The notes under the pieces were generated by a model. That model did not search any database and was not told the DNA's origin. It saw only the letters and a program-made list of their open reading frames with translations. This document shows, in pieces, positions 40,069 to 49,786 of a stretch of DNA of 64,000 bases. Position 1 is the first letter of the stretch. Each line of letters opens with the position of its first letter. Origin of the DNA: Betaproteobacteria bacterium (GTDB lineage: Bacteria; Pseudomonadota; Gammaproteobacteria; Burkholderiales; Ga0077523); contig WGLR01000001.1 in the NCBI GenBank assembly GCA_016125475.1, positions 62,001-126,000 on the forward strand, given 5' to 3'. The position numbers and the translations under genes were made by a program.

Positions 40069-40097
40069 ATTATATCGATCGGGGTTGGCCCGGTCAA
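40069..40097 (-). promoter_or_regulatory. atp operon promoter
   Basis: On the minus strand TTGACC (40097-40092) and a perfect TATAAT (40074-40069) are separated by exactly 17 bp, about 40 bases before the atpI ATG. This near-consensus site, in the gap between parB and atpI, probably drives atpIBEFHAGDC. Confidence 0.82.
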
Positions 40098-40118
40098 TAT
40101 GATGCAGCGCAGCGTGAC

Positions 40119-40970
40119 TCAGCGCAGCTTGTCCAGCACCCGTTCCAGTTGATCGAGAGTGGAATAGTGGAGAACGAGCTTGCCGGCCTTGCGGGAGCGC
40201 GCCTGGACCTCGACGACAAGTCCGAGGAGATCCGACAGTTCCGTCTCGAGGCGACGGACGTCCGGGTCCGTCACGGAGCGCTTTCGCGGTTTCGGAGCAG
40301 TGCCGAGCTGACTGGAAGCGGCGCGCTCGGCGTCCCGGACACTGAGACCCTTCGCGACGATCTTGTGCGCAAGGGCGAGCTGGGCCGAGGCGTCGAGCGG
40401 CAGCAGGGCACGCGCATGTCCCATGTCCAGGCGGCCGTCCGCGAGCATGGCCTGGACGTTTTTCGGGAGGGAGAGCAGGCGCAGCAGGTTGGTCACGGCA
40501 CTGCGGGAGCGTCCGACCGCCTCGGCAACCGCCTGATGGGTGAGGCCGAATTCGTCGATGAGACGCTGCAGCCCCGTCGCTTCCTCGATCGCCGAGAGGT
40601 CCTCGCGCTGGATGTTCTCGATGAGCGCCATCGCGAGGGCAGCCTCGTCGCGCACGGCCCTGACGAGCACGGGAACCTCCCGGAGACCGGCACGCTGGGC
40701 CGCTCGCCATCGGCGCTCTCCGGCGATGATCTCGTACTGATCGTTGTCCACCGCGCGCGCGAGGATCGGCTGGATCATTCCCTGTGCCTTGATGGACTCG
40801 GCGAGCTCCAGGATGGCGTCCTCGTGCATGTTGGTGCGAGGCTGGTACTTCCCTGGACGCAGTGCGCTCACGGAGAGCGTCGTGAGACGTTCCGTCGCAG
40901 CCTCCTCAGCGGTCGAATCGCCTCCGAGCAACGCGTCGAGTCCTCGTCCCAAACCTCGTGCCTTGGCCAT
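40119..40970 (-). CDS. parB: Chromosome partitioning protein ParB
   Basis: parS-binding CTPase that spreads along DNA around the origin; 283 residues. The CTP-binding motif GERRWRAAQRAG, the HTH (LTHQAVAEAVGRSRSAVTNLLRLLSL) and the C-terminal dimerisation domain are all present, and the N-terminus begins with the Lys/Arg-rich LGRGLDALLGG motif expected for ParA stimulation. It follows parA by 15 bp. A perfect parS lies 3.4 kb upstream. Confidence 0.97.
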   Translation of the reverse strand: MAKARGLGRGLDALLGGDSTAEEAATERLTTLSVSALRPGKYQPRTNMHEDAILELAESIKAQGMIQPILARAVDNDQYEIIAGERRWRAAQRAGLREVPVLVRAVRDEAALAMALIENIQREDLSAIEEATGLQRLIDEFGLTHQAVAEAVGRSRSAVTNLLRLLSLPKNVQAMLADGRLDMGHARALLPLDASAQLALAHKIVAKGLSVRDAERAASSQLGTAPKPRKRSVTDPDVRRLETELSDLLGLVVEVQARSRKAGKLVLHYSTLDQLERVLDKLR

Positions 40971-40985
40971 TTGTCAGCGTGTCCC

Positions 40986-41768
40986 TCAGGTTGATTTCGA
41001 AAGGATTTCGCCCGCGAGCGCAAGGTACGCGAGGGCCCCCTTGGACTGCTTGTCGTACACGAGGGCGGGGACGCCGTGGCTCGGCGCCTCGGCGAGTCTC
41101 ACGTTTCGGGGAATGACGGTCCGGTAGACCTTTCCCCCGAAATGCTGCTTCAGCTGGTCGGAGACCTGTTGCGCGAGGGTGTTGCGCGGATCGAACATCG
41201 TTCTCAGCAGACCTTCGATCTCGAGCGACGGATTGATGTGCGCTCGGACCTTCTTGATGGTGTTGACGAGGTCGGAGAGACCTTCGAGTGCGTAGTACTC
41301 GCACTGCATGGGGATCATTACAGCATCAGCGGCACATAAAGCGTTAACAGTCAATAAGTTAAGAGCGGGCGGACAGTCGAGGAGGATGAAGTCGTAAGTG
41401 CCGAGCTCGGGCGCGATCGCGTGCCGCAGTCTCGCCTCCCGATTCTCGAGATCGACCATCTCCACTTCGGCGCCGGCGAGATCACGGTTTGCCGGCAGGA
41501 CGTCGAACCCGCCCTTTTCGGAACGAACAAGTGCGCCGGAAAGCGTCGATTGTCCAAGGAGCACGTCGTAGACTGTTCTGGCGAGCTTCCGCTTGTCGAT
41601 ACCCGATCCCATGGTGGCGTTACCTTGCGGGTCGAGGTCGACGAGCAGCACTCGCTGGCCGGCGGTCGACAGGCTTGCGGCGAGGTTCACCGTGGTCGTG
41701 GTCTTGCCGACCCCGCCCTTCTGGTTGGTGACGGCCAGAACGCGCGTGTTTCGAATCATGGAATTCAT
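40986..41768 (-). CDS. parA: Chromosome partitioning ATPase ParA (Soj)
   Basis: Walker-type ATPase that moves ParB-parS complexes; 260 residues. The deviant Walker A is QKGGVGKTTTTVNLA, with the signature Lys, and Walker B lies in DFILLDCPPAL. The ATG at 41768 overlaps the rsmG stop by four bases; a second ATG nine bases later (MIRNTRVLAV) is an alternative. There is no N-terminal DNA-binding domain, so it is the chromosomal rather than type Ia plasmid form. Confidence 0.97.
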   Translation of the reverse strand: MNSMIRNTRVLAVTNQKGGVGKTTTTVNLAASLSTAGQRVLLVDLDPQGNATMGSGIDKRKLARTVYDVLLGQSTLSGALVRSEKGGFDVLPANRDLAGAEVEMVDLENREARLRHAIAPELGTYDFILLDCPPALNLLTVNALCAADAVMIPMQCEYYALEGLSDLVNTIKKVRAHINPSLEIEGLLRTMFDPRNTLAQQVSDQLKQHFGGKVYRTVIPRNVRLAEAPSHGVPALVYDKQSKGALAYLALAGEILSKST

Positions 41769-42391
41769 GCGGGGACGAGTACGACGAGATGACGCGCGGC
41801 GTCGAGCCCGGGGACGTTGAGCTGTTGCACGGAATCGCAGCGGAAGGTCGGGGGAAGGCGCCGGATCTCTTCATCCGGGTATTGCCCCTTCATCGCGAGC
41901 ATGCGCCCGCCGGGGGCGAGAAGTCTGCCCGCGAGGCTCACGAATTCGGCGAGTTCGGCGAACGCACGCGAGATCACGTGACGATGGAGGGACTCGATCC
42001 CGAGCGCTTCCACGCGTTCACACCGCACGCGGACATTGGGCAGGCGAAGCGAACCAATCGTGTTTTCCAGGAAGGCGGCCTTCTTCTGGTTACTGTCGAT
42101 CAAGGTGAACGTCCAGTCCGGGCGAAAGATTGCGAGAGGAATTCCCGGTAGCCCGGCGCCGGTCCCGACGTCCGCGATCGGGCCGCCCTCGAGAAACGGG
42201 AGCGTCACGAGCGAATCGAGCACGTGATGGGTCACCCAGGATTCCGGATCGCGCAGGGCGGTGAGGTTGTATACGGCATTCCATTTTTCAAGCAAGGCCA
42301 GGTAGGCCACGAGCTTGTCGACGGCGCCTGCGGGGGATTCGAGTCCGCACTGGTGCAGACCCTGCTCGATCCTCTGTCCCAGCGTGCTCAT
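41765..42391 (-). CDS. rsmG: 16S rRNA m7G527 methyltransferase
   Basis: SAM-dependent methyltransferase acting on G527 of 16S rRNA; 208 residues. Motif I region is [15 protein letters not shown], followed by [12 protein letters not shown] and [13 protein letters not shown]. It overlaps mnmG by four bases and parA by four bases, a tightly coupled mnmG-rsmG-parA-parB operon. Confidence 0.97.
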   Translation of the reverse strand: MSTLGQRIEQGLHQCGLESPAGAVDKLVAYLALLEKWNAVYNLTALRDPESWVTHHVLDSLVTLPFLEGGPIADVGTGAGLPGIPLAIFRPDWTFTLIDSNQKKAAFLENTIGSLRLPNVRVRCERVEALGIESLHRHVISRAFAELAEFVSLAGRLLAPGGRMLAMKGQYPDEEIRRLPPTFRCDSVQQLNVPGLDAARHLVVLVPA

Positions 42392-44313
42392 CCCGCCGCC
42401 TCCCGGTGCGAGCCGTCGGGCTCGATCGGGGATTCGGCGGCCGGTCGTTCGCGCCTGAGGTAGACACGCAGGAGCGACAGGGCAGCGGGCGTGATGCCGG
42501 AGATGCGGCCGGCCTGCTTGACGGACCGCGGCCGATGGTTGGCGAGCTTCTGGCGTACTTCGTTCGAAAGCCCCCTGACCGCCGTGTAGTCGAACTCATC
42601 GGGTATCGGCAGATCCACGCCCTGTTCGTGACGTGCGACCTCGAGTCGTTGTCGCTCGATGTACCCCTCGTACTTCGTCTGAATCTCTATCTGCTCGGCA
42701 ACCACGTCCGGGACCGGTGCCTCGCCGGGCGACAGCCATTCGACGAGGGCTCGGTACGACACACCGGGGCGCCGCAGAAGCTCTTCGGCAGTCGCGTCCT
42801 TTTCGAGCGGGGAACCGAGTACGACTTCCGCGACGCGCTGGTCGACGGTTCTCGAATTGCACAGGGTGGCGCGCAGCGTCGCGCGGCTGCGTTCGATGGC
42901 ATTTCGCTTCTGTTCGAACGACTGCCAGCGGTGATCGTCCACCAGACCCAGCGCCCGTCCGACCGGCGTGAGGCGGAGGTCGGCGTTGTCCTCTCTCAGG
43001 CTCAACCGGTACTCGGCGCGGCTGGTGAACATGCGGTAGGGTTCCGTGACGCCGCGGGTCACGAGGTCGTCGACGAGCACACCGACGTACGCAGTATCCC
43101 GCGCCGGAGTCCACGGCTGGTCACCGCGCACGAGCAGTGCGGCATTGATGCCGGCGAGCAGACCCTGCGCGGCCGCCTCTTCATAGCCGGTGGTCCCGTT
43201 TATCTGGCCGGCAAAGAACAGGCCGCGGAAGACCCGTGTCTCCAGCGACGGGTGTAGTCCGCGCGGATCGAAGTAGTCGTATTCGATGGCGTAACCCGGC
43301 CGTGTGAGGTGAGCCTGCTCGAGGCCCGGTATCGAATGGACGAGATCGAGCTGCACATCGAAGGGAAGACTGGTGGAGATACCGTTCGGGTAGAGCTCGT
43401 TCGTGGAAAGACTTTCGGGCTCCAGAAACACCTGATGCCCGGACTTTTCGGCGAAGCGATGGATCTTGTCCTCGATCGACGGGCAGTAACGCGGCCCCAC
43501 GCCTTCGATGACACCTGTGAACATGGGCGAGCGGTCCAGACCGGCGCGAATGATCTCGTGCGTGCGTTCGTTGGTGTGCGTGATCCAGCATGGACGCTGC
43601 TCGGGATGCATCGCACGGTCGCCGACGAACGAGAAAACCGGCTGCGGCTCGTCCCCGGGCTGAACCGTCAGCCTGGAAAAATCCACGGTTCGTCCATCTA
43701 TCCGGGGCGGGGTGCCCGTCTTGAGGCGCCCGACGGGAAGCTTCATTTCCCGAAGCCGCGCGGCGAGCGACACGGAAGGCGGATCCCCCGCCCTGCCCGC
43801 CTGATAATTCGCAAGCCCCACGTGGATCACGCCACCGAGAAAAGTGCCCGCAGTCAGAACGACGGCGTCACATTCGAAGCGAATGCCTGACTGGGTGATG
43901 ACGCCGGTGACGCGGTCGCCGGAGACACAGATGTCGTCAACGGCCTGCTGAAAGAGAAAGAGATTTTCCTGATCCTGCAGGCGCCCCCGTATGGCCTGTC
44001 GATAGAGCGCCCGGTCTGCCTGCGCGCGAGTGGCGCGGACGGCGGGTCCCTTGCTCGCGTTGAGTGTCCGGAACTGGATTCCGGCCTCGTCTGTCGCGAT
44101 TGCCATGGCGCCGCCCAATGCGTCGACTTCCTTGACGAGATGACCTTTCCCGATGCCCCCGATGGAGGGGTTACAGGACATCTGCCCGAGCGTCTCGAGG
44201 CTGTGCGTCAGCAGGAGTGTGCTCCGACCCATGCGAGCCGAGGCCAGGGCAGCCTCGGTGCCTGCATGCCCACCTCCGACAACAATGACGTCAAACCGCT
44301 TGGGGTACAGCAT
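42388..44313 (-). CDS. mnmG: tRNA uridine-34 cmnm5 modification enzyme MnmG (GidA)
   Basis: FAD-dependent partner of MnmE in carboxymethylaminomethyl modification of tRNA wobble uridine; 641 residues. The FAD fold is [33 protein letters not shown] and [19 protein letters not shown] are family signatures. ATG 44313 was preferred over GTG 44322 because GAGG sits eight bases upstream of it. It starts the mnmG-rsmG-parAB operon; the parS palindrome lies 57 bp upstream. Confidence 0.97.
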   Translation of the reverse strand: MLYPKRFDVIVVGGGHAGTEAALASARMGRSTLLLTHSLETLGQMSCNPSIGGIGKGHLVKEVDALGGAMAIATDEAGIQFRTLNASKGPAVRATRAQADRALYRQAIRGRLQDQENLFLFQQAVDDICVSGDRVTGVITQSGIRFECDAVVLTAGTFLGGVIHVGLANYQAGRAGDPPSVSLAARLREMKLPVGRLKTGTPPRIDGRTVDFSRLTVQPGDEPQPVFSFVGDRAMHPEQRPCWITHTNERTHEIIRAGLDRSPMFTGVIEGVGPRYCPSIEDKIHRFAEKSGHQVFLEPESLSTNELYPNGISTSLPFDVQLDLVHSIPGLEQAHLTRPGYAIEYDYFDPRGLHPSLETRVFRGLFFAGQINGTTGYEEAAAQGLLAGINAALLVRGDQPWTPARDTAYVGVLVDDLVTRGVTEPYRMFTSRAEYRLSLREDNADLRLTPVGRALGLVDDHRWQSFEQKRNAIERSRATLRATLCNSRTVDQRVAEVVLGSPLEKDATAEELLRRPGVSYRALVEWLSPGEAPVPDVVAEQIEIQTKYEGYIERQRLEVARHEQGVDLPIPDEFDYTAVRGLSNEVRQKLANHRPRSVKQAGRISGITPAALSLLRVYLRRERPAAESPIEPDGSHREAAG

Positions 44314-44369
44314 TCTTTCCACCTCAATCTCATGAACGAGGAAATGCAGCGAGGCCTCCTCGGGACCGC

Positions 44370-44391
44370 CGATGTTTCACGTGAAACATCG
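44370..44391. promoter_or_regulatory. parS centromere-like site
   Basis: The 16-bp palindrome TGTTTCACGTGAAACA (44373-44388) equals the canonical ParB-binding parS consensus with no mismatch, and the perfect palindrome extends to 22 bp with flanking CGA/TCG. It sits between mnmG and mnmE, about 4 kb from dnaA, next to the parAB genes whose product binds it. I saw no second full match in the window. Confidence 0.96.
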
Positions 44392-44502
44392 CCCGACTGC
44401 GACGACAACGACGAACCAACGACGGGCGCCCTGGTACCCACCGGCCGTTGATCCACGGACGGAAGAAGCGCTTCCCTAAACTCCGGACATTATCTCCCGC
44501 CC

Positions 44503-45858
44503 TCACTTCCCGATACAGAATCGGGAGAAAATGTCACCCAGTAGATCGTCCGGAACGCGACGCCCCACGATCGCCTCCAGGGCACGCTCCGCGTACCCCA
44601 GCTCTTCCGTCATCACATCCGCCTGGCTCCCTTCGATCCTGGCCGCTCGTTCCAGGTAACCACGAGCCGACTCGAGGGCTTCGAGGTGACGTGTCCTTGC
44701 CATGAATACACCCTCCCCGCCCTGCCGGTCCCAACCTCCCGCGAGCAGCAGTTCGCTTCGCACGCGATCGATCCCCTCTCCACGAAGGGCAGAAACCCCG
44801 ATAACCGTGCAACCGTCCTCCTGATGTACCGCGGGTGCTTCGCCGACGATGTCGATCTTGTTGCGAACGACAATGTGGCGCTCGGGCACCGCAACCACCT
44901 CGCGCAATGCACTCACCGCTGCGCGCCAGTCTTCGCGCGCGTCGACCACCACCAGACCGACATCCGCCTCCCCGGCGGCAGCCACGGCACGTCCCATCCC
45001 GAGCCGTTCGATCGCATCGCCTCCGGCACGGATACCGGCGGTATCGACGATCGAGATCGGAACCCCCTCGATGCTGAGTTGTGCCTGGACGAGGTCACGC
45101 GTCGTTCCGGCCACGTCCGTCACGATCGCGAGGTCCGCTTCAGCCAGCCTGTTCAGGAGACTCGACTTGCCCACGTTGGGCACCCCGAGCAACACCACTC
45201 GCAGACCTTCCCGCAGCAACTGTCCCCGCCTGCCGGCCCGAACGACTTCCCCGAGACGCACCGCCGTTTCTTCGATGCGCCGAATCACGTCGTATTCGGC
45301 GATCACGTCGATGTCTTCTTCCGGGAAATCGATGGCGGCTTCCATGAGGACTCGAAGGGTCCGCAATTCCTCGCAGAATGCTTCCACGAGTCCGGAAAAC
45401 TCGCCCGTGAGCGACCGGGAAGCCGCCCGAGCCGCGGCTATCGTCTCGGCGCCTATGAGGTCGGCGACAGCTTCCGCCTGCGCGAGGTCGATCCGCTGAT
45501 TGAGGTACGCACGTTCGGTAAATTCGCCTGGGTGTGCCAGTCTCGCTCCGAGCGACAGACATCTCTCGAGCACTGCTCGAAGTGCGCCCGGGCTTCCATG
45601 GCCTTGAAATTCCGCGACATTCTCGCCCGTAAACGACGAGGGGGCCGGAAACCACAGGACAATGCCTGCATCGATGAGCTGTCCGTGTGCATCCCGGAAA
45701 TTCCGGTAGGTCGCCCGCCTCGGTTCCGGCATGTCGCCGCATAAACCTTCGAGCACGTGGCCGGCAAGCGCGCCGGAAACCCGGACTACCCCGATGCCAC
45801 CGGAACCAGGGGGTGTCGAGATTGCCGCGATCGTGTCAGCGTTTGCGGACCCCGACAC
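44503..45858 (-). CDS. mnmE: tRNA modification GTPase MnmE (TrmE)
   Basis: GTPase that with MnmG modifies tRNA wobble uridine; 451 residues. The N-terminal folate-binding domain starts ADTIAAISTPPGSGGIGVVRVSG over 7-29; the G domain has GVPNVGKSSLLN and DTAGIRAG; the C-terminus ends in the invariant FCIGK with the catalytic Cys. The GTG start at 45858 overlaps the yidC end by 23 bases; the conserved TIAAI follows nine residues later, so a later start is not excluded. Confidence 0.96.
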   Translation of the reverse strand: MSGSANADTIAAISTPPGSGGIGVVRVSGALAGHVLEGLCGDMPEPRRATYRNFRDAHGQLIDAGIVLWFPAPSSFTGENVAEFQGHGSPGALRAVLERCLSLGARLAHPGEFTERAYLNQRIDLAQAEAVADLIGAETIAAARAASRSLTGEFSGLVEAFCEELRTLRVLMEAAIDFPEEDIDVIAEYDVIRRIEETAVRLGEVVRAGRRGQLLREGLRVVLLGVPNVGKSSLLNRLAEADLAIVTDVAGTTRDLVQAQLSIEGVPISIVDTAGIRAGGDAIERLGMGRAVAAAGEADVGLVVVDAREDWRAAVSALREVVAVPERHIVVRNKIDIVGEAPAVHQEDGCTVIGVSALRGEGIDRVRSELLLAGGWDRQGGEGVFMARTRHLEALESARGYLERAARIEGSQADVMTEELGYAERALEAIVGRRVPDDLLGDIFSRFCIGK

Positions 45859-47530
45859 CCGAGCGCTCCAGCTGCCTGGTGATCAACCACTGCTGCGTGA
45901 TGGAAAGCACGTTGTTCACGAGCCAGTACAGCACGAGACCTGCCGGAAAGAAGAAGAAGAACACGCTGAACGCAATCGGCATGATCTTCATGACTTTCGC
46001 CTGGATCGGGTCGGGTGGCTCCGGGTTGAGGCGCGACTGGACGATCATGCTGATGCCCATCAGCACCGGCAGCACATAGAACGGATCGGGGCGCGAGAGA
46101 TCGGTAATCCAGAGAATGAACGGCGCATGCCGCATCTCCACGCTCCCGAGCAGCACCCAATAGAGCGAAATGAACACGGGTATCTGAACCACGATCGGCA
46201 AGCAGCCACCGAGCGGATTGATCTTCTCCGTCTTGTAGAGCTCCATCATCGCCTGATGAAGCTTCTGGCGGTCGTCTCCGTACTGCTCCTTCAGCTTCTG
46301 CAGCTTCGGCGCGAGTACACGCATCTTCGCCATGGACTTGTACGAAGTCGCCGACAGGGGAAAGAACATCGCCTTGATCAGGATCGTCAGGACGATGATC
46401 GCGAACCCCCAGTTGTGGAACACCCACTTGTGAATGGTCGACAGCGCCCAGAAGAGTGGCGTCGCGATGACGGTCAGCCAGCCGTAATCGACGGTGTACT
46501 GCAGGCCGGGTGCGAGGGCGGCGAGCTTGTCCTGTTCCTCCGGCCCTACGTAAAGAGGAACGGAGATCTTCCATGTTCCTTGTCCTGCCGCTTCCACGGG
46601 CAGGATGACCCCGGCCGAGAACAGATGTTCGCCCAGCGCTCGCGTGAAGAATTCTCGCTTGGCACCACCCGCCGGCAGCCAGGCCGCGACGAAATAGTGC
46701 TGGACCATCCCGATCCAGCCATCGGTCGCCGTCTTCGGATAGGGAATCTTTCCCTTCGTGATGTCGCCGAACGTGACCTTCTTGTATTTCTCACCTTCCG
46801 TGTAGACCGCCACGCCCGTGAATGTGTGGACCCACTTCGAATCACCCTCCGGCGTACTGTCGTCACGCGTCAGCTGAAAGTACGCATTCGGCGGCGTCGA
46901 CGCCTCCAGACCGTCGACCTCGTAGGCCACGTCGATCACGTAGGTGCCGCGATGAAATGTGAGGATCTTCTTGACCGTCGTTCCGGGAGGCGCGTCGACG
47001 GCCTGGAGAACCACCGAAACCTTGTCGGCTCCATCGGGCAAGGTCACCCTGGGCGACGATGCCACATACAGGGACTTGTGCGTCGGCAGCCCATCACCCA
47101 GGAGTCCGGTCTGCGCCAGATAGGTGTGAGTCGCGCTCTTGTCGAGCAGCACGAAATTCTTCTTCGGATCGATCGCGTCCTTCTGCTTCAGCATCTCGAC
47201 ACGGTCGATGTCGCCGCCGACCGTGGAGATGTCGACGTGCAGCAGGTCCGTTTCCACCTGCACCATCTGCGCCTGAGCCGGAGCGCCCACCTGTGCCGCG
47301 GTCGTGCCAGGCACCTGCCCTGCCACCGACGCGGGCGTCGTCGCGTGAGACTGTTCGGTGCTCGCCTTGTTGGCGGGCGCCATCGTCGGAACGGAATCGG
47401 CACTGCTCCGATCCGTCTGACTCGCCGTCGGGGGCGCTTCTTTCGGACCGTATTGCTGCACCCACTTTTCTCCGAGAAGAAACAGCGAGACGCAGAAGAG
47501 AACGATGAAGACGAGACGTGCGGACTCCAT
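45836..47530 (-). CDS. yidC: Membrane protein insertase YidC
   Basis: Inner-membrane insertase of 564 residues. One N-terminal anchor (about 5-22) is followed by the large periplasmic P1 domain with a Gln/Ala/Thr-rich linker, then the conserved five-helix core (about 350-545: FAIIVLTILIKAMFFPLSATSYKSMAKM, PVFISLYWVLLGSVEM). The hydrophilic-groove Arg is in KAMFFPLSATSYKS-flanking helix 2, by family. It is 20 bp after yidD. Confidence 0.97.
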   Translation of the reverse strand: MESARLVFIVLFCVSLFLLGEKWVQQYGPKEAPPTASQTDRSSADSVPTMAPANKASTEQSHATTPASVAGQVPGTTAAQVGAPAQAQMVQVETDLLHVDISTVGGDIDRVEMLKQKDAIDPKKNFVLLDKSATHTYLAQTGLLGDGLPTHKSLYVASSPRVTLPDGADKVSVVLQAVDAPPGTTVKKILTFHRGTYVIDVAYEVDGLEASTPPNAYFQLTRDDSTPEGDSKWVHTFTGVAVYTEGEKYKKVTFGDITKGKIPYPKTATDGWIGMVQHYFVAAWLPAGGAKREFFTRALGEHLFSAGVILPVEAAGQGTWKISVPLYVGPEEQDKLAALAPGLQYTVDYGWLTVIATPLFWALSTIHKWVFHNWGFAIIVLTILIKAMFFPLSATSYKSMAKMRVLAPKLQKLKEQYGDDRQKLHQAMMELYKTEKINPLGGCLPIVVQIPVFISLYWVLLGSVEMRHAPFILWITDLSRPDPFYVLPVLMGISMIVQSRLNPEPPDPIQAKVMKIMPIAFSVFFFFFPAGLVLYWLVNNVLSITQQWLITRQLERSGVGVRKR

Positions 47531-47550
47531 TGACTGAACTCTTTTGTTAT

Positions 47551-47763
47551 TCAGGGTACGGGATCATGCCCGCCTGGGTGCCAAGGATGACAGCGGAGGA
47601 TACGCCGGATCGCCAGCCATGAACCTTTCACGGGACCATGACGTTCCAGGGCTTCGAGCGCATAGTTCGAACAGGTTGGATGAAACCGGCACCCGTAGCC
47701 GATGAACGGGCTCAAGATGAACTGATAGGCTCGTACGAGTGCCCTGAGACACTTCCCGATCAC
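47551..47763 (-). CDS. yidD: Membrane protein insertion efficiency factor YidD
   Basis: Small amphipathic membrane-associated protein of 70 residues that aids YidC-dependent insertion. It shows the family core [20 protein letters not shown] and ends in [16 protein letters not shown] at 47763 overlaps the rnpA stop (GTGA), giving translational coupling. Confidence 0.93.
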   Translation of the reverse strand: MIGKCLRALVRAYQFILSPFIGYGCRFHPTCSNYALEALERHGPVKGSWLAIRRILRCHPWHPGGHDPVP

Positions 47764-48131
47764 CGGAGAGCCTCGAGAAGCCTGACCACCTCGCCCCGCA
47801 GCGAACTCCAGTCCTCCGGCCGCACCGGCGCCCGAACCCTCACCACCACATCGTGCCCCGCCAGACCCGACGGGAGTCGCCGGAAAACCTCGCGGGCCGC
47901 GCGTTTCACGCGATTCCGGAGCACACTCGTCCGCACGAACTTCTTGGGGACGACGAGCCCCAGATGCCCGAGGGTACCCTCGTTTCCGACCCAGTAAACC
48001 GAAACGAACCGCCCCGACCGCCGACGGCCATTGCGGAACACGTTCGAAAACCTCTTCGCACCAACAAGTCTGTTGGCCCGCGCGAAACTCTCGACCTTTG
48101 TCAGAGGTGGCGAATCGTGCTTCGTGCTCAG
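47760..48131 (-). CDS. rnpA: Ribonuclease P protein component, probable CTG start
   Basis: Protein subunit of RNase P, which matures tRNA 5' ends; about 123 residues. The body is standard: [46 protein letters not shown] (RNR motif). The frame has no ATG, GTG or TTG between the rpmH promoter and GTG 48041, which already lies inside the conserved RF-x-x-VF segment. Candidate starts are CTG 48131, whose TG overlaps the rpmH TGA stop, and CTG 48104, which best matches the E. coli N-terminus length. TTG 48305 lies upstream of the likely transcript start. Gene identity is sure, the start is not. Confidence 0.85.
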   Translation of the reverse strand: MSTKHDSPPLTKVESFARANRLVGAKRFSNVFRNGRRRSGRFVSVYWVGNEGTLGHLGLVVPKKFVRTSVLRNRVKRAAREVFRRLPSGLAGHDVVVRVRAPVRPEDWSSLRGEVVRLLEALR

Positions 48132-48262
48132 ACGGCCAGACGCGCGCGACCCTTGGCCCGACGAGCGTTGATGACAGCCCGCCCGGTCCGCGTCTTCATC
48201 CGCGCACGAAAGCCGTGGGTGCGCTTGCGTTTCACCACCGATGGTTGGTAAGTACGCTTCAT
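48128..48262 (-). CDS. rpmH: 50S ribosomal protein L34
   Basis: Ribosomal protein bL34, 44 residues: starts [20 protein letters not shown] and ends AKGRARLAV, full length and highly basic. It is the first gene of the rpmH-rnpA-yidD-yidC-mnmE transcript and is read divergently from dnaA, as in most bacteria. Confidence 0.98.
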   Translation of the reverse strand: MKRTYQPSVVKRKRTHGFRARMKTRTGRAVINARRAKGRARLAV

Positions 48263-48285
48263 GACTTTCTCCAAAAAAGTCGTCG

Positions 48286-48315
48286 ATTAGACCGTCAATC
48301 CACAATCCGTGTCAA
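48286..48315 (-). promoter_or_regulatory. rpmH operon promoter
   Basis: On the minus strand TTGACA (48315-48310) and TCTAAT (48291-48286) are separated by 18 bp, placing transcription start about 15 bases before the rpmH ATG region. The -35 is perfect. Confidence 0.7.
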
Positions 48316-48338
48316 TTGTTCGGGCGCGCTTTTCGCCC

Positions 48339-48370
48339 TGTGGATAACTTGGGCTCGCCTTTGTTACACT
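48339..48370 (+). promoter_or_regulatory. DnaA box and dnaA promoter
   Basis: TGTGGATAA (48339-48347) is a perfect DnaA box on the reverse orientation. An extended -10, TG-T-TACACT (48362-48370), lies downstream with the DnaA box where the -35 would be, an arrangement fit for DnaA autoregulation. A weaker box CAATCCACA is at 48296-48304. Confidence 0.6.
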
Positions 48371-48445
48371 GCCGGCCTGCCTGGGTCCTGGGACCTGCCC
48401 GCCGAAAACCATCTCTTTTCCCTTTATTTTCGAGAAGTTGTGTAT

Positions 48446-49786
48446 ATGTCTGAACTGTGGGATCAATGCCAGGCCGAGCTGCGAAGAACCGTCAGCGAGC
48501 AACAGTTCCAGACATGGATCCGCCCGCTTTCGGCCCGCTATGCAGATGGAACCCTGACGCTCGCTGCCCCGAACCGTTTCGTGCTCGAGTGGGTACGAGA
48601 CAAGTTCATCGGCGCGATCACCGAGTTCGCGAGCCGCGAGGCTGGGTCCGACATCCGCATCGTCCTCGAACTGAGTGACCGCAAACCCACGCTACCGCGG
48701 GCGACGCCCACACCTGCCGCCGGCGCCCCGGTCAAGTCCGCCCCCCCTGCGACGGCCCCGGTGGAACGCGGCCGTCTCAACCCGACGTTCACGTTCGAGA
48801 ACTTCGTCACCGGCAAGGCCAATCAACTCGCTCGTGCCGCTGCCATGCAGATCGGCGAGCACCCGGGCACGGCCTACAATCCTCTCTTCGTTTACGGGGG
48901 CGTCGGGCTCGGCAAGACACACCTGATACACGCCATCGGCAACTACGTCCTCGGGCACAACCCAGCGGCCAACATCCGCTACACCCACGCCGAACAGTAC
49001 GTCTCGGACGTCATTCGCGCCTACCAGCACAAGTCGTTCGATTCGTTCAAGAAGTTCTACCACTCCCTCGATCTCCTCCTGATCGACGACATCCAGTTCT
49101 TCAGCGGCAAGAGTCGTACGCAGGAAGAGTTCTTCTACGCCTTCAATGCGCTCATCGACGCGCGCAAGCAGGTGATCATCACCTGTGACAGCTATCCGAA
49201 GGAGCTCGAAGGCATCGAGGATCGCCTCATTTCCCGCTTCGGCTGGGGTCTCACCGTTGCGATAGAACCGCCCGAACTCGAAATGCGCGTCGCGATCCTT
49301 CTCAAGAAGGCGGAAGCCGAGCGCATAGTCCTGCCGGAGGATGTCGCGTTCTTCATCGCGACCCACATACAGTCAAACGTCCGCGAACTCGAGGGCGCAC
49401 TGAAGCGTGTGCTGGCCTATACACGCTTCGCGAACGTCCAGGTGAACATCGACACGGCGCGAGACGCCCTCAAGGACCTGCTGGCGGTCCAGACGCGCCA
49501 GATCTCCGTCGAGAACATCCAGAAGACGGTGGCGGACTACTACAAGGTGCGCGTGTCGGAGATGTTCTCGAAGAAACGGTCCCGCACCGTCGCGCGCCCT
49601 CGCCAGGTTGCCATGGCGCTCGCCAAGGAGCTGACCACGATGAGTCTGCCCGACATCGGAGACGCTTTCGGGGGCCGTGATCACACCACCGTGCTCCATG
49701 CGTGCAGGAAGATCGCCGAACTGCGTTCGACCAATGCAGAGATATCCCGGGACTTCGATGCGCTCGTGCAGGTACTTCGTGGATAG
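48446..49786 (+). CDS. dnaA: Chromosomal replication initiator DnaA
   Basis: AAA+ initiator that binds DnaA boxes and melts oriC; 446 residues. Domain I (1-80) starts [20 protein letters not shown], domain II is a short Pro/Ala linker (about 90-110), domain III has [16 protein letters not shown] and [13 protein letters not shown], and domain IV has the DNA-binding signature [17 protein letters not shown] 48446 directly begins domain I after a GAGAAG element. It leads dnaA-dnaN-gyrB. Confidence 0.98.
   Translation: MSELWDQCQAELRRTVSEQQFQTWIRPLSARYADGTLTLAAPNRFVLEWVRDKFIGAITEFASREAGSDIRIVLELSDRKPTLPRATPTPAAGAPVKSAPPATAPVERGRLNPTFTFENFVTGKANQLARAAAMQIGEHPGTAYNPLFVYGGVGLGKTHLIHAIGNYVLGHNPAANIRYTHAEQYVSDVIRAYQHKSFDSFKKFYHSLDLLLIDDIQFFSGKSRTQEEFFYAFNALIDARKQVIITCDSYPKELEGIEDRLISRFGWGLTVAIEPPELEMRVAILLKKAEAERIVLPEDVAFFIATHIQSNVRELEGALKRVLAYTRFANVQVNIDTARDALKDLLAVQTRQISVENIQKTVADYYKVRVSEMFSKKRSRTVARPRQVAMALAKELTTMSLPDIGDAFGGRDHTTVLHACRKIAELRSTNAEISRDFDALVQVLRG

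Noticed and set aside
44503-44526. Hairpin TCCCGAT/ATCGGGA at the end of mnmE as terminator
   Set aside because: It lies within the last codons (the conserved FCIGK end) and no T-run follows on the minus strand.
48132-48305. rnpA starting at TTG 48305 with rpmH nested inside, as in Thermus
   Set aside because: The TTG lies upstream of the predicted rpmH -10 and has no ribosome binding site, and the upstream residues are not conserved; kept only as an alternative.
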